Counted from the stretch's first letter, positions 26,338-36,132 are shown. The stretch is 64,000 nt of DNA from Micromonospora sp. WMMD1082 (GCF_029626175.1 NZ_JARUBM010000002.1:310001-374000); one strand, 5' to 3'. Numbers and translations are program-made. The notes: a model not told the origin generated them from the sequence alone.

Positions 26338-26574
26338 TCAGACCGCCACTTCCCGCTCGCCGTACGCGTGCCGCCGACCGATGGCGATCACCTTGACCCG
26401 CTGCCGACCGGCGCGCACCATGCCCAGGGCCATGAAGGCGCCGGCGATCCGGTCGGCCGCCTCCCGGCTGCTCGCGCCGACCACCTGGCGGCGGCGTTCG
26501 GGCGCGACCCGCTCGTTACGACCGTCCACCTCGTACGGACGGACGTCGGTCAGCACCACCAGGAAACGTGTCAT
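26338..26574 (-). CDS. Small hypothetical protein
   Basis: A 78-residue protein, MTRFLVVLTDVRPY..., with a beta-alpha-beta-like pattern and a basic middle (RVAPERRRQVVGASSREAADRI). I do not recognise a family. ATG 26574 is preceded by a purine-rich GGTGGCGGG. It lies alone between ddl and the XRE regulator, and its codon use fits the rest of the chromosome. Confidence 0.55.
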   Translation of the reverse strand: MTRFLVVLTDVRPYEVDGRNERVAPERRRQVVGASSREAADRIAGAFMALGMVRAGRQRVKVIAIGRRHAYGEREVAV

Positions 26575-26850
26575 CGCCCGCCACCCCGGCGCTCGTCGCG
26601 CACCCGCTGACCAGTTCGCACGTCGATTCCCTTCCGGTGGCCGACCACTGGCGTGGCACGCGACGGCCGGGTTACGGGGGAAAAACCCGACCGCCGCGCG
26701 CCCCATCCCCTCCGGTCGCTCACCACCACCGTCGCCACGACAACCGGCGGTGAGGACGCGCTAACAGATTGACAGCTCCATGGGCATGAATGCAACTCTC
26801 ACCAACGTTCTCTCATGTACAGAGTCCCAAATACGTGCGACCATCGATCC

Positions 26851-27696
26851 ATGGCTCCGAAGACCGCCCGCGCCCGACGGTTGGGCATCGCGCTGCGCCA
26901 CCACCGGGAGGCCGCCGGCCTCACCCTGGAGGCCGCGGCCGACGAGATCAACAGCACCCGCAGCACGCTGTCCCGGTACGAGAACGCGCAGACCCTGGTC
27001 AGTCCGGCCACCGTGCGCGCCCTGCTCACCCTCTACGGGGTCAGCGCGGGCGAGGTCGCCGCGGCCGTCGAGCTTGCCAAGGACGCCCGCAAGCCGGGCT
27101 GGTGGGTCTCCTACTCGTACCTGCTCGACCGGCGCACCATCGACTTCATCGCGCTGGAGGCCGAGGCCACCGGCATCGCGAACTTCGAGCCGTCGGTGGT
27201 GCCCGGGCTGCTACAGACCGCGGACTACATCCGTGGTGTGATGCGCGGCGGCCCGCACACGCTCAGCGACAGCGACGTCGAGGAGCGGGTGCGCCTGCGG
27301 CTGGGCCGCCAGCAGCAGGTCTTCGAGGAGGATCCACCGATCTACGACGCGATCCTCGACGAGGCCGCGCTGTTGCGTCCCGTCGGTGACCAGTCGGCAC
27401 AGCAGGGGCAGCTGAACCACCTGCTCAAGATGAGCGAGCTGCCCAACATCACCGTCCAGGTGATCCCGCTGTCCGCCGGCTACCACCGGGGCACCCGGGG
27501 CTCGCTGCACATCCTCGAGTTCGCCGACCCGGAGGACCCGATCATCGCCTCCGTGGAGACGGTCGCCGGGCAGATGATCCTCGACCGCCCCGGCGACCTG
27601 CGTACCTGCACCAAGATCATGGAGCACCTGCGCACCGTCGCGCTCAGCCCGACGGCGAGCCGCGAGGCAATCTTCACACTCCTGAAGGGACGGTAA
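26851..27696 (+). CDS. XRE-family regulator with DUF5753 (Scr1 type)
   Basis: A 281-residue protein with an N-terminal helix-turn-helix (LGIALRHHREAAGLTLEAAADEINSTRSTLSRYENA, about 10-45). The C-terminal effector region has the family motif EPSVVPGLLQTADYIR and the MSELPNITVQVIPLSAGYHRG block. These regulators occur in dozens of copies in actinomycetes, each with a small DUF397 partner, here 4 nt downstream. ATG 26851 was preferred to an ATG at 26815 because the HTH then starts at the normal distance; neither has a strong ribosome site. Confidence 0.88.
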   Translation: MAPKTARARRLGIALRHHREAAGLTLEAAADEINSTRSTLSRYENAQTLVSPATVRALLTLYGVSAGEVAAAVELAKDARKPGWWVSYSYLLDRRTIDFIALEAEATGIANFEPSVVPGLLQTADYIRGVMRGGPHTLSDSDVEERVRLRLGRQQQVFEEDPPIYDAILDEAALLRPVGDQSAQQGQLNHLLKMSELPNITVQVIPLSAGYHRGTRGSLHILEFADPEDPIIASVETVAGQMILDRPGDLRTCTKIMEHLRTVALSPTASREAIFTLLKGR

Positions 27697-27700
27697 TCCG

Positions 27701-27901
27701 ATGACACCGACGACCAACGCGGCGGCGGCCGTGGCCGGGTGGCGCAAGAGCAGCCGCAGCGGCGACGAGGGAGCCTGCGTGGAGGTGGCGGTCGTCCCCG
27801 GGACGGTCGCCGTGCGCGACTCCAAGGACCCGCACGGCCCGCTGCTGCTCTTCCCACCGTCGGCCTGGGCCGCCTTCGCCCAGGCGCCACCGACGAGCTG
27901 A
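27701..27901 (+). CDS. DUF397 protein
   Basis: A 66-residue protein with the family hallmarks GWRKSSRSGDEGACVEVA near the start, then VAVRDSKDPHGPLL and a final PPSAWAAFA. DUF397 proteins pair with DUF5753/XRE regulators, and in Streptomyces some pairs control development and antibiotic production, with toxin-antitoxin-like behaviour proposed. It is co-transcribed with the regulator 4 nt upstream. Confidence 0.9.
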   Translation: MTPTTNAAAAVAGWRKSSRSGDEGACVEVAVVPGTVAVRDSKDPHGPLLLFPPSAWAAFAQAPPTS

Positions 27902-27931
27902 ACCACGGAGGAATCGCACCCCAGTGCCGCT

Positions 27932-27964
27932 GACCGGGCCGGTAAGGGCACCGCCGGCCCGGTC
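27932..27964. terminator. Bidirectional hairpin terminator
   Basis: Perfect 11-bp arms 27932-27942 and 27954-27964 with an 11-nt loop between the convergent DUF397 and ROK genes. Confidence 0.7.
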
Positions 27965-27975
27965 AGCCCCTCCGC

Positions 27976-29028
27976 TCAGTCGCCGACCAGCGGCGGTGGC
28001 GTCGGCACCGCGCGTACCGCCTCCAGGGCCGCGAGCGCGACGCCCCGCGCGCCGGCCATGTCGCGCTCCGGCACCAGCGCGAAGGTGGCCAGGGCCGCCT
28101 GCTCCGCGCGGAGCAGGGTGTGCTCCCGCACGGCGGCCAGGAACCAGTCGCGGAACTCCGGCGCCGTCTCCACCACCCCGCCACCGACGAAGTACGCGTG
28201 CGGGTCGGTGAAGTTGGCCGCGATGGTGAACAGCGCGCCGAGCGCCCTCGCCTGCTGGGCGAAGATCTCCCGGGCCAGTTCGTCGCCCCGCTCGGCGTAG
28301 CCGCGGGCCAGCTTCGCCGCCCGTGCCGGCGGCTCGCCGGCCAGCGGGTGACCCGGGAAACGGGTCAGCCAGTACGGCAGCAGGTTGTGCTCGATCGCGG
28401 TCAGCGAGGCGACGCTCTCCACGTCACCGGCGAAGCCGCAGGCGCAGACCGGCACCGGCTGCCCCGGCTCCAGCACGGTGGTCAGCGGGATCTGCACGTG
28501 CCCCAGCTCACCGGCCATGCCCGCGGCTCCGGAGACCACCCGGCCGTTCTCGACCACGCCGCCGCCCAGCCCGGTACCGACGATCGCGGACACCGACGAG
28601 CGCCGCATCGCCTCGGCACCGAAGTGGACGTGGTGGGCGTAGAGCGCCGCCGCGTTGCCGTCGTTGTGGTAGACCACCGGCAGCCCGAGCCGCCGCTGGA
28701 GCGCGCCCCGCACGTCATAGCCGCGCCACGCCGGCTGGGAGAAGTTCGTCGACCCCTTCGACGAGATGACGCCGGTCGCGCTCGCCGGGCCGGGCGTGTC
28801 CAGACCGACCGCGCGGACCAGCTCACGGGGCATCCCGGTGAGGGCCAGTACGCCGTCGAAGGCGTCCGCCATCGCCGCCACCGCCGCCTCCGGGCCGTCC
28901 TGGACCCGGCTGGGCGTCTCCACCAACCGATCGACCAGGAACCGCCCGTCCACCGTGAGCACGGTGGCGTTGTTGCTCGTGCCACCGTTGTCGATCCCGA
29001 CGACCACCGGCACCGTTGCGCTGTCCAC
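27976..29028 (-). CDS. ROK-family sugar kinase
   Basis: A 350-residue kinase with the phosphate-binding VVGIDNGGTS block near the N-terminus, the second Asp/Gly block IVGTGLGGGVVENG, the ROK signature AGELGHVQIP and a metal-binding CACG downstream. There is no DNA-binding domain, so this is a kinase and not a ROK repressor. Substrates of such enzymes include glucose, N-acetylglucosamine and other hexoses; which one cannot be told. GTG 29028 gives the conventional N-terminus. No sugar transporter lies nearby. Confidence 0.86.
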   Translation of the reverse strand: MDSATVPVVVGIDNGGTSNNATVLTVDGRFLVDRLVETPSRVQDGPEAAVAAMADAFDGVLALTGMPRELVRAVGLDTPGPASATGVISSKGSTNFSQPAWRGYDVRGALQRRLGLPVVYHNDGNAAALYAHHVHFGAEAMRRSSVSAIVGTGLGGGVVENGRVVSGAAGMAGELGHVQIPLTTVLEPGQPVPVCACGFAGDVESVASLTAIEHNLLPYWLTRFPGHPLAGEPPARAAKLARGYAERGDELAREIFAQQARALGALFTIAANFTDPHAYFVGGGVVETAPEFRDWFLAAVREHTLLRAEQAALATFALVPERDMAGARGVALAALEAVRAVPTPPPLVGD

Positions 29029-29066
29029 CCGAGTTCCGCCTCCCGCCGTCCCGACCTGACGTGAGG

Positions 29067-29885
29067 CTAGTTCTCGTACCGCCGGCCCGCCACGGCGGCC
29101 GGGCGGTGGGCGGTCATCGCGGTGGCACCCAGGGCGTCGTCCCGCACCACCGTCGGCACCAGTCCGGCCTCGGACAGCACCGTGCGGAACTCGTCGACCT
29201 GCGCCTCGCCGATCTCCACCACCAGGTGCCCGCCCGGCGCGAGCCAGCCCGGCGCGGCGGCGGCAAGCCGGCGCAGCACCGCCAGCCCGTCCGGGCCGCC
29301 GTCGAGTGCCGCCGCTGACTCGTACCGTCGCGCCTCCGGCGGCAGCAGCGCCATCGCCGCCGTCGGGACGTACGGCGCGTTCGCCACCACCAGGTCCAGG
29401 CCGCCGCGCCAGTTCGCCGGCAACGGGTCGAAGAGGTCACCGGCGAGGACCGGCACGCCCACCGTGGCCAGGTTCCGCCGCGCGCACGCCACCGCCGCCG
29501 GATCCAGGTCGACCGCGGCCAGCAACCGGGGCGCGGCGAGCCGGCGCGACAGGGCCCGGCTGACCGCGCCGGAACCGCAGCACAGCTCCACCACGGCCGC
29601 CGCCGGGCCGGTCACCCGCGCGGCCGCCGCGACGAGCAGGGCGGTACGCGACCGGGGCACGAAGACGCCCGGGTCCACGCCGATCCGCTCCCCGCAGAAC
29701 TCCGCCCAGCCCAGCAGGTACTCCAGTGGCTCACCGGCGACCCGCCGGTCCACCAGCGCGGCGAGCGCCTCCGCGCCGTCGGCGGCCTCGACGAGCAGCT
29801 GGGTCTCGTCCTCGGCCCAGACGCAGCCGGCCCGCCGCAGCCGGGCGGCCAGGGCGTCGTACTCGGCCGGCGAGACGGGCGCCAT
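29067..29885 (-). CDS. HemK/PrmC-like N5-glutamine methyltransferase paralogue
   Basis: A 272-residue SAM methyltransferase with a short N-terminal helical domain, then PLEYLLGWAEFCG and the FVPRSRTALLV region typical of PrmC. The SAM motif is VVELCCGSGAVSRAL. The catalytic motif reads NAPY in place of the NPPY of true PrmC. Many actinomycetes carry this second HemK-like protein besides PrmC; its target is unknown. Its start overlaps the stop of the upstream gamma-lyase gene by one base (TGATG), so they are coupled. Confidence 0.8.
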   Translation of the reverse strand: MAPVSPAEYDALAARLRRAGCVWAEDETQLLVEAADGAEALAALVDRRVAGEPLEYLLGWAEFCGERIGVDPGVFVPRSRTALLVAAAARVTGPAAAVVELCCGSGAVSRALSRRLAAPRLLAAVDLDPAAVACARRNLATVGVPVLAGDLFDPLPANWRGGLDLVVANAPYVPTAAMALLPPEARRYESAAALDGGPDGLAVLRRLAAAAPGWLAPGGHLVVEIGEAQVDEFRTVLSEAGLVPTVVRDDALGATAMTAHRPAAVAGRRYEN

Positions 29886-31042
29886 CAGGCGGCGGTGTCC
29901 AGCGCGGCCGTGACGTCGGCGACCAGATCGGCGGTGTCCTCCACCCCGCAGGAGAGCCGGACGAAGCCGGGCGCCGTGTCGTCGCCCCACTGCGCCCGCC
30001 GGTCGGCGGTGGTGTGCAGGCCGCCGAAGGAGGTCGCCGCCGCGACCAGGCGGGCCGCGTCGAGGAAGCGGGCGACCCGCTCGGCGCTGCCCAGGTCGAA
30101 GGAGAGCACGCCCGGCATCCGCCGCAGTTGCCGCGACGCCACCGGGTGGGCCGGATCCTCCGGCAGTCCCGGCCAGCGCAGCCCGGCGACGTCGGAGCGC
30201 TCCGCCAGCAGTCGGGCGAGCGCCTCGGCGTTGGCCGTCTGCCGGGCCAGGCGCAGGTCGAGGGTGGCCAGCGACCGGTGGGCCAGCCAGGCGTCGAACG
30301 CCCCCGGCACCGACCCGGTCGCGGTTCGCCAGGCGGTGACCGTCGCCAGCAGGTCCGCCGACCGGGTGGCGACGTAGCCGAGCAGCAGATCGGAGTGGCC
30401 GGTCAACGCCTTGGTACCGGACGCGACGACCACGTCCGCGCCGAGATCCAGCGGACGCTGCCCGAGGGGGGTGGCGGTGGTGTTGTCCACGGCCAGCAGC
30501 GCACCGGCGGCGTGTGCCCGCTCGGCCAGCGCCGGCAGGTCGACGACGTCCAGCCCCGGGTTGGCCGGCGTCTCCACCAGCACCAGCCGCACCCCGTCGA
30601 ACGCCGGGTACGGCCCGACCGTCGGCGCGAACAGCACCCGTACGCCGTTGCCGGCCAGGGTGTCGGTGGCGAACGCGCGTACCGGGAAGTAGCCGTCGGC
30701 GGGCAGCACCACCGTGTCGCCCGCCCGCAGCACCGCCAGCAGCAGCCCGGTGATCGCCGCCTGGCCGCTGGCGAAGACCCGGCAGTCGCCGCCCTCCAGC
30801 TCGCCGACGGCCGCCTCCAGCAGCCGCCGGGTGGGGTTGTCGGGGCGCCCGTACCCGTTCGGCGCCGCCGCCGGCCCCTGCCACGGGTCGAGGTGGTACG
30901 GCGCGGCGAGGACCGGCCCGGGCAGGAACGGCGCACCGGGAGTGGGCTCGGGCAGGCCGGCGTGCACGCACCGGGTGCCGTCGCCGCGCGGGCTGAACCG
31001 CCGGTCGTACTGCTCCGGGGAGAGGAACTGACGCTCACCCAT
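29885..31042 (-). CDS. PLP-dependent Cys/Met metabolism enzyme (cystathionine gamma-lyase type)
   Basis: A 385-residue fold-type-I PLP enzyme. It has YGRPDNPTRRLLE near the N-terminus, the cofactor-stacking Tyr/Asp region (LLAVDNTTATP), the PLP lysine motif ASGTKALTGHSDLLLGYV and the C-terminal VRLSCGVEDTADLVADV. The family includes cystathionine gamma-lyase and gamma-synthase; the exact reaction cannot be fixed. ATG 31042 has GGAG 8 nt upstream; GTG 31051 overlaps the gpsA stop and is an alternative. It is co-transcribed with gpsA. Confidence 0.87.
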   Translation of the reverse strand: MGERQFLSPEQYDRRFSPRGDGTRCVHAGLPEPTPGAPFLPGPVLAAPYHLDPWQGPAAAPNGYGRPDNPTRRLLEAAVGELEGGDCRVFASGQAAITGLLLAVLRAGDTVVLPADGYFPVRAFATDTLAGNGVRVLFAPTVGPYPAFDGVRLVLVETPANPGLDVVDLPALAERAHAAGALLAVDNTTATPLGQRPLDLGADVVVASGTKALTGHSDLLLGYVATRSADLLATVTAWRTATGSVPGAFDAWLAHRSLATLDLRLARQTANAEALARLLAERSDVAGLRWPGLPEDPAHPVASRQLRRMPGVLSFDLGSAERVARFLDAARLVAAATSFGGLHTTADRRAQWGDDTAPGFVRLSCGVEDTADLVADVTAALDTAA

Positions 31043-31047
31043 GCTGC

Positions 31048-32052
31048 TCACTCCGGCTTCGTGGTGCGGCTCATCAGCGCCTGGACCGCGCGCCGCGGGT
31101 CGACCCCCTCGTGGCAGACCAGCTCGACCTGCTCGGTGATCGGCATCTCCACGCCGTGCGCGCGGGCCAGGTCCCGGATGGCCAGCGCGCTCTTCACCCC
31201 CTCGGCGGTCTGCCGGGTGGCCACCCGCGCCTCCTCCAGGGTGGCGCCCCGACCCAGGTGCTCGCCGAAGGTGCGGTTGCGGGCCGACGGCGACGAGCAG
31301 GAGGCCACCAGGTCACCCATCCCGGCCAGGCCGGCGAAGGTGAGCGGGTCCGCGCCGAGGGCCACTCCGAGCCGCGCGGTCTCGGCCAGGCCACGGGTGA
31401 CCAGCATCGCCCGGGTGTTGTGGCCGAAGCCCATCGCGGTGGCGATGCCGTACGCCAGGGCGATGACGTTCTTGACCGCACCACCCAGCTCGCAGCCGAT
31501 CACGTCGTCGTTGGTGTACGGGCGGAAGTACGGCGTGGTGATCGACCGCTGCACCAGCGTGGCGCGGTCGGAGTCGGTGCAGGCGACCACGGTGGCCGCG
31601 GGCTGCTCGGCGGCGATCTCCGGGGCCAGGTTGGGGCCGGAGACCACCACCACCCGGTCCGCCGCCACCTGCGCGGTCTCGACGATCACCTCGCTCATCC
31701 GCTTGGTGGTGCCGAGCTCGATGCCCTTCATCAGGGAGACCAGGGTGGCCCCCGGGTCCAGGTGCCCCACCCACTCGGCGAGGTTGCCACGCAGGGTCTG
31801 TGCGGGCACCGCCAGCACCACCATCTCGGCGCCCTTGATCGCCTCGGCGGCGTCACCGGTGCCGGTGACCCGTTCCGGCAGCACCAACCCGGGCAGGTAC
31901 TCCGGGTTGCGCCGCTCGGCGCGGATCACGTCGGCGATCGGCTGCCGCCGCGCCCAGATGGTCACGTCCCGGCCGGCGTCGGCCAGGATCTTCGCGAACG
32001 CGGTCCCCCACGACCCCGCCCCCAGCACCGCCACATGCCCGCTCATGCTCAT
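31048..32052 (-). CDS. gpsA: Glycerol-3-phosphate dehydrogenase [NAD(P)+]
   Basis: GpsA reduces dihydroxyacetone phosphate to sn-glycerol-3-phosphate for phospholipids. The 334-residue protein has the Rossmann motif [14 protein letters not shown], the SLMKGIEL block, GPNLAPEIA, the catalytic-lysine region [14 protein letters not shown] and the [12 protein letters not shown] block. Three in-frame ATGs, six bases apart, begin [12 protein letters not shown] 32052 sits 7 nt after GGAGG and is chosen; ATG 32058 overlaps the upstream stop. Operon with the acyltransferase. Confidence 0.95.
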   Translation of the reverse strand: MSMSGHVAVLGAGSWGTAFAKILADAGRDVTIWARRQPIADVIRAERRNPEYLPGLVLPERVTGTGDAAEAIKGAEMVVLAVPAQTLRGNLAEWVGHLDPGATLVSLMKGIELGTTKRMSEVIVETAQVAADRVVVVSGPNLAPEIAAEQPAATVVACTDSDRATLVQRSITTPYFRPYTNDDVIGCELGGAVKNVIALAYGIATAMGFGHNTRAMLVTRGLAETARLGVALGADPLTFAGLAGMGDLVASCSSPSARNRTFGEHLGRGATLEEARVATRQTAEGVKSALAIRDLARAHGVEMPITEQVELVCHEGVDPRRAVQALMSRTTKPE

Positions 32053-32054
32053 GC

Positions 32055-32777
32055 TCATGCCTCCGGGTCGGTGCCGGCGCGGGTGGTCCGCCGCCACAGC
32101 GGCGGTGGTGTGCCGCCCCGGATCTCGGCCAGCATGTCCCGGAGCCGCAGCATGATCACGTCGGTCATCTCCTCCAGAACCTGGCGGCTCGGGGTGGCCC
32201 CGGCCCAGCGACTGAGGTCGATCGGCGGCCCGGCCACCACGGTGACCGGGATCCGGGGCCGCAGGTTGATCCGGGCCCGGCGCGGGTCGAAGATCCGCTC
32301 CGGTCCCCACATCGCCAGCGGTACCACCGGGGCGCCGGTGGCCAGCGCCAGCCGGGCGGCGCCGGTCTTGCCCCGCATCGGCCAGAGATCCGGCTCGCGA
32401 CTGGTGGTGCCCTCCGGGTAGATGATCACAGCACCGCCCTCGTCGAGCGCCTTCACCAGGGCGTCCAGCGACTTCACCGCGTCGACCGAGCCGCGCTCGA
32501 CGGGGATCTGCCGGACCCGGTGCAGGATCCAGCCGATCACCGGGACCTTGAACACGCTCGCCTTGCCGAGGAACCGCGGCCACCGCCCGGCGTCGTAGAC
32601 GAAGTGGGCCGAGACCAGCGGGTCGGCGTGCGAGATGTGGTTCGGCACGATGATCACCGGACCGTCCTGGCGCAGGTGCTCCATGCCCCGCCAGGTGCGC
32701 CGGGTCCAGACGGTCATCACCGGCTTGACCAGCACCACGGCGAACCATTGCCAGAATCCCAGCCTGCGCTGACCCAC
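32055..32777 (-). CDS. 1-acyl-sn-glycerol-3-phosphate acyltransferase (PlsC family)
   Basis: A 240-residue membrane-associated acyltransferase. The catalytic NHISHAD (HX4D) motif is at about 41-47, the substrate-binding region includes [11 protein letters not shown], and the glycerolphosphate motif YPEGTTS follows. It would acylate lysophosphatidic acid, using the product chain from GpsA and PlsX/PlsY. GTG 32777 follows GAGGAGG. It is the first gene of the acyltransferase-gpsA-lyase-methyltransferase run. Confidence 0.9.
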   Translation of the reverse strand: MGQRRLGFWQWFAVVLVKPVMTVWTRRTWRGMEHLRQDGPVIIVPNHISHADPLVSAHFVYDAGRWPRFLGKASVFKVPVIGWILHRVRQIPVERGSVDAVKSLDALVKALDEGGAVIIYPEGTTSREPDLWPMRGKTGAARLALATGAPVVPLAMWGPERIFDPRRARINLRPRIPVTVVAGPPIDLSRWAGATPSRQVLEEMTDVIMLRLRDMLAEIRGGTPPPLWRRTTRAGTDPEA

Positions 32778-32906
32778 CGTGCCTCCTCGTGCCCGCCCCG
32801 ACCCGCCCACCGGAGAAGTCCGGTGAGGTCCGCAGCCGAAATCATGCCTGCTCGCCCCGGGTACGGCCAGTGAGGGTACCGCCGTCCGGCTGGCAGGATG
32901 GCAGGT

Positions 32907-33542
32907 GTGACACAGCCATGGACGGTGGTGGTGCCGGTCAAGCCCCTGGCAGCCGCGAAGACCCGGCTGCGTGGCGCCGTGCCCGGCGTACCCCACGAGG
33001 AACTGGCGCTGGCGCTGGCCAGCGACACCCTGGACGCCCTGCGGTCCTGCCCGGGGGTGGCCGAGGTGCTGGTGGTCACCGACGACACCCGGGTCGGCGA
33101 GGCGGCCCGACGGGCGGGCGCCCGGGTGCTGCCGGACGTCGCCGACGCCGGTCTCAACGCCGCGTTCCGGCACGGCGCGGCCGGCGTCGCCGGGTGGGTG
33201 GCGGGGCTCACCGCCGACCTGCCCGCCCTGCGTCCGGGCGAGCTGGCGGCGGCGCTGCACGCGACGCTGACCGGCCCGCCGGGCGTACGCCGGTTCGTGG
33301 CCGACGCGCCCGGCACCGGCACCGTGCTGCTGGCCGCCCCACCGGGCGTACCCCTGGATCCGCGGTTCGGGCCCGGCTCGGCCGCGGCGCACGCGGCGAG
33401 CGGAGCCCGGCCGCTCGCCGGCGACTGGCCCAGCCTGCGCCGCGACGTGGACACCGCCGACGACCTGGCCACGGCGGCGCGGCTCGGGCTCGGCCCGCGC
33501 ACCGCGGCGCTCGCCGCCGGCTGTCTCACCGACAGCCGCTGA
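32907..33542 (+). CDS. fbiD: Guanylyltransferase of coenzyme F420 synthesis (CofC/FbiD)
   Basis: A 211-residue nucleotidyltransferase. The N-terminus WTVVVPVKPLAAAKTRLRG carries the family's KxxxxAKTRL motif, followed by LVVTDDTRVG, a GLTADLPALRP metal/nucleotide motif and the C-terminal RDVDTADDL. FbiD activates phosphoenolpyruvate, or phospholactate in archaea, with GTP for F420 synthesis. GTG 32907 and ATG 32898 are both possible. It precedes ppk as in mycobacteria. Confidence 0.9.
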   Translation: MTQPWTVVVPVKPLAAAKTRLRGAVPGVPHEELALALASDTLDALRSCPGVAEVLVVTDDTRVGEAARRAGARVLPDVADAGLNAAFRHGAAGVAGWVAGLTADLPALRPGELAAALHATLTGPPGVRRFVADAPGTGTVLLAAPPGVPLDPRFGPGSAAAHAASGARPLAGDWPSLRRDVDTADDLATAARLGLGPRTAALAAGCLTDSR

Positions 33543-33566
33543 CGGCCTGCGGTGTACGGTGCTGGC

Positions 33567-33764
33567 ATGCAGGGCACGGTGGCGACCTTCGACGCGGGCA
33601 CCCGCAGCGGGCTGTTGCTGCTCGACGACGGCACCGAGCTGCCCTTCCCGGCCCGGGCGTTCGACGCCTCCGGGCTGCGGCTGCTCCGGCTCGGCCAGCG
33701 GGTCCGGGTGGAGACCGACGCCTCCGGCGACGTCGTACGCGTGACGCTGCCGACGATGTCCTGA
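33567..33764 (+). CDS. Small cold-shock-like (OB-fold) protein
   Basis: A 65-residue protein reading MQGTVATFDAGTRSGLLLLDDGTELPF, with a C-terminal LGQRVRVE. It resembles a degenerate CspA domain (G-x-V-x-x-F-D-x-x-x-G-x-G). The aromatic RNP residues of true Csp proteins are largely missing, so nucleic-acid binding is uncertain. A TACGGT -10-like box ends 6 nt before the ATG, so a leaderless transcript is likely. Confidence 0.75.
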   Translation: MQGTVATFDAGTRSGLLLLDDGTELPFPARAFDASGLRLLRLGQRVRVETDASGDVVRVTLPTMS

Positions 33765-33777
33765 CAAACCGCTCCAA

Positions 33778-33799
33778 GTTCATTTTGAGTTAACCCTGG
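33778..33799 (+). promoter_or_regulatory. Candidate PhoP (PHO) box before ppk
   Basis: Two adjacent 11-nt direct repeats, GTTCATTTTGA (33778-33788) and GTTAACCCTGG (33789-33799), fit the actinomycete PhoP repeat unit GTTCACC-N4 (5/7 and 6/7 matches). A GATTAT -10-like box follows at 33806-33811, ending 6 nt before the GTG of ppk. Known Streptomyces ppk genes are phosphate-regulated by PhoP, which supports the reading. Confidence 0.65.
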
Positions 33800-33817
33800 T
33801 CGGGTGATTATGAGCGG

Positions 33818-36109
33818 GTGAGCACCCCTCGCGAACGCCCCGCCGACCCCACCGTCGCCGACGACCCCACCAGCCGCAACGGAGGCCGCCCCCGGGCGAC
33901 CGACGGCCGGTTCCGCAGCACCCGCTCGACGCCCGACAACGTCGCCGGCACCGATCCGGCGGCCGCCTCCGCCGGGCTGGAGGAGGTGCTGGACCCGGTG
34001 TCGGAGCCGGGTCTGCCGCAACCCGCCGACGAGTCGCCGGCCGACCCCCTGCCGGAGGACCGCTTCCTCAACCGGGAGCTGTCCTGGCTCGACTTCAACG
34101 CCCGGGTCCTGGCCCTGGCCGAGGACCAGCGCACCCCGCTGCTGGAGCGGGCCAAGTTCCTGGCCATCTTCGCCAGCAACCTCGACGAGTTCTACATGGT
34201 GCGGGTGGCCGGGCTGAAGCGCCGGCTCTCCGCCGGTCTGCCGGTGCGCGGCGGCGACGGCCTGCCGCTGCGCACCCAGCTGGCGCTGATCGCCGAGAAG
34301 GCCGCCACCCTGGTGACCCGGCACGCCGCCTGCTCCGTCGACGACGTGCTACCGAAGCTCGCCACCGAGGACATCCGGGTGCTGCGCTGGTCCGACCTCG
34401 GCGACGCCGAGCGGGAGCGGCTGCGCACCTACTTCCGCGAGCAGATCTTCCCGGTGCTCACCCCGCTCGCGGTCGACCCGGCCCACCCCTTCCCGTACAT
34501 CTCGGGCCGGTCGCTCAACCTGGCCGTGTCGGTGCGCGACCCGGACGGCGGGCCGGAGCTGTTCGCCCGGGTGAAGGTGCCCAACAACGTGCCCCGCTTC
34601 GTCCGGGTCGACCGGGACAGTCCCGGGGTCCGCATGCTGCCGGTGGAGGATCTCATCTCGGTGCACCTCAGCCAGCTCTTCTCCGGCATGCAGGTGGTGG
34701 AGTGCCACCTGTTCCGGGTCACCCGCAACGCCGAGGTGGAGGTCGACGAGGACCGCGACGAGGACCTGCTCCAGGCGCTGGAGCGGGAGTTGGCCCGGCG
34801 CCGCTTCGGCCCGCCGGTACGCCTGGAGGTGGCCGCCTCGATCTCGGATCACATGCTGGAGTTGCTCATCCGGGAACTGGACATGGACACCCAGGACGTG
34901 CTGCGGGTCCGTGGCCTGCTCGACCTCTCCGCGCTCTGGCAGTTGTACGACGCGGCCGACCGGCCCGACCTGAAGGACCCGCCGTTCGTGCCGGCCACCC
35001 ACCCCCGGCTCACCGAGGGCGAGGTGCCGCGCAGCGTCTTTGCCACCCTCCGGGACGGCGACGTGCTGGTGCACCACCCGTACCACTCCTTCGCCACCAG
35101 CGTGCAGCGCTTCGTCGAGCAGGCCGCGGCCGACCCGAACGTGCTGGCCATCAAGCAGACGCTCTACCGCACCAGCGGCGACTCGCCGATCGTGGACGCG
35201 TTGGTCGACGCCGCCGCCGCCGGCAAGCAGGTGGTGGTGCTGGTCGAGCTGAAGGCGCGCTTCGACGAGGTGGCCAACATCGGCTGGGCCCGCACCCTGG
35301 AGCGGGCCGGCTGCCACGTGGTCTACGGCCTGGTCGGTCTCAAGACCCACTGCAAGACCGCCCTGGTGGTACGCCAGGAGGGCAACCAGATCCGGCGGTA
35401 CTGCCACATCGGCACCGGCAACTACCACCCGAAGACCGCGCGGCTCTACGAGGACTTCGGCATGCTCACCGCCGATCCGGAGATCGGCGCCGACCTGACC
35501 GACCTGTTCAACGTGCTCACCGGCTACAGCCGGCAGACCGCCTACCGGCGGCTGCTGGTGGCGCCGCAGGGCATCCGCAGCGGCCTGATCGAGCGGATCG
35601 AGCGGGAGATCGCGCACGTCCGGCTCGGCATGCCGGGTCTCGTGCAGTTCAAGGTGAACTCGCTGGTCGACGAGGAGATCACCGACGCGCTCTACCGGGC
35701 CTCACAGGCCGGCGTGCACGTCGACCTGATCATCCGGGGGATGTGCACCCTGCGGCCCGGGGTGCCCGGGTTGTCGGAGAACATCCGGGTCCGCTCGATC
35801 CTCGGCCGCTTCCTGGAGCACTCCCGGGTCTTCCGCTTCGGCAACAACGGCGACGCCGAGTTCTGGATCGGCTCGGCCGACCTGATGCACCGCAACCTGG
35901 ACCGACGGGTGGAGGCGCTGGTCCAGGTCAGCGACCCGGTGGCCCGGGCCGAACTGGACTACGTCCTCGGCGCCGCGATGAACAGCGACGTCGACGCGTT
36001 CGAGCTGGCCGGCGACGGCACCTGGACCCGGCGGACCGGCGCCCCGGAGGTGCCCCTGACCCACCTGCAGGATCTGCTGCTGCGTCGGGTCGGCGGGACG
36101 GCCGGCTGA
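33818..36109 (+). CDS. ppk: Polyphosphate kinase 1
   Basis: PPK1 reversibly transfers the ATP gamma-phosphate to polyphosphate. The 763-residue protein has a disordered N-terminal 70 residues, the N-terminal domain start [18 protein letters not shown], the [15 protein letters not shown] block and two phospholipase-D-like C-terminal domains. The latter contain [11 protein letters not shown] with the catalytic His, and the [19 protein letters not shown] block. The transcript from the putative PhoP-controlled promoter would start at the GTG. It is followed after 23 nt by the CYTH-CHAD gene. Confidence 0.96.
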   Translation: MSTPRERPADPTVADDPTSRNGGRPRATDGRFRSTRSTPDNVAGTDPAAASAGLEEVLDPVSEPGLPQPADESPADPLPEDRFLNRELSWLDFNARVLALAEDQRTPLLERAKFLAIFASNLDEFYMVRVAGLKRRLSAGLPVRGGDGLPLRTQLALIAEKAATLVTRHAACSVDDVLPKLATEDIRVLRWSDLGDAERERLRTYFREQIFPVLTPLAVDPAHPFPYISGRSLNLAVSVRDPDGGPELFARVKVPNNVPRFVRVDRDSPGVRMLPVEDLISVHLSQLFSGMQVVECHLFRVTRNAEVEVDEDRDEDLLQALERELARRRFGPPVRLEVAASISDHMLELLIRELDMDTQDVLRVRGLLDLSALWQLYDAADRPDLKDPPFVPATHPRLTEGEVPRSVFATLRDGDVLVHHPYHSFATSVQRFVEQAAADPNVLAIKQTLYRTSGDSPIVDALVDAAAAGKQVVVLVELKARFDEVANIGWARTLERAGCHVVYGLVGLKTHCKTALVVRQEGNQIRRYCHIGTGNYHPKTARLYEDFGMLTADPEIGADLTDLFNVLTGYSRQTAYRRLLVAPQGIRSGLIERIEREIAHVRLGMPGLVQFKVNSLVDEEITDALYRASQAGVHVDLIIRGMCTLRPGVPGLSENIRVRSILGRFLEHSRVFRFGNNGDAEFWIGSADLMHRNLDRRVEALVQVSDPVARAELDYVLGAAMNSDVDAFELAGDGTWTRRTGAPEVPLTHLQDLLLRRVGGTAG

Positions 36110-36132
36110 GGGCGTGGGAATAGGCTGAGCTG

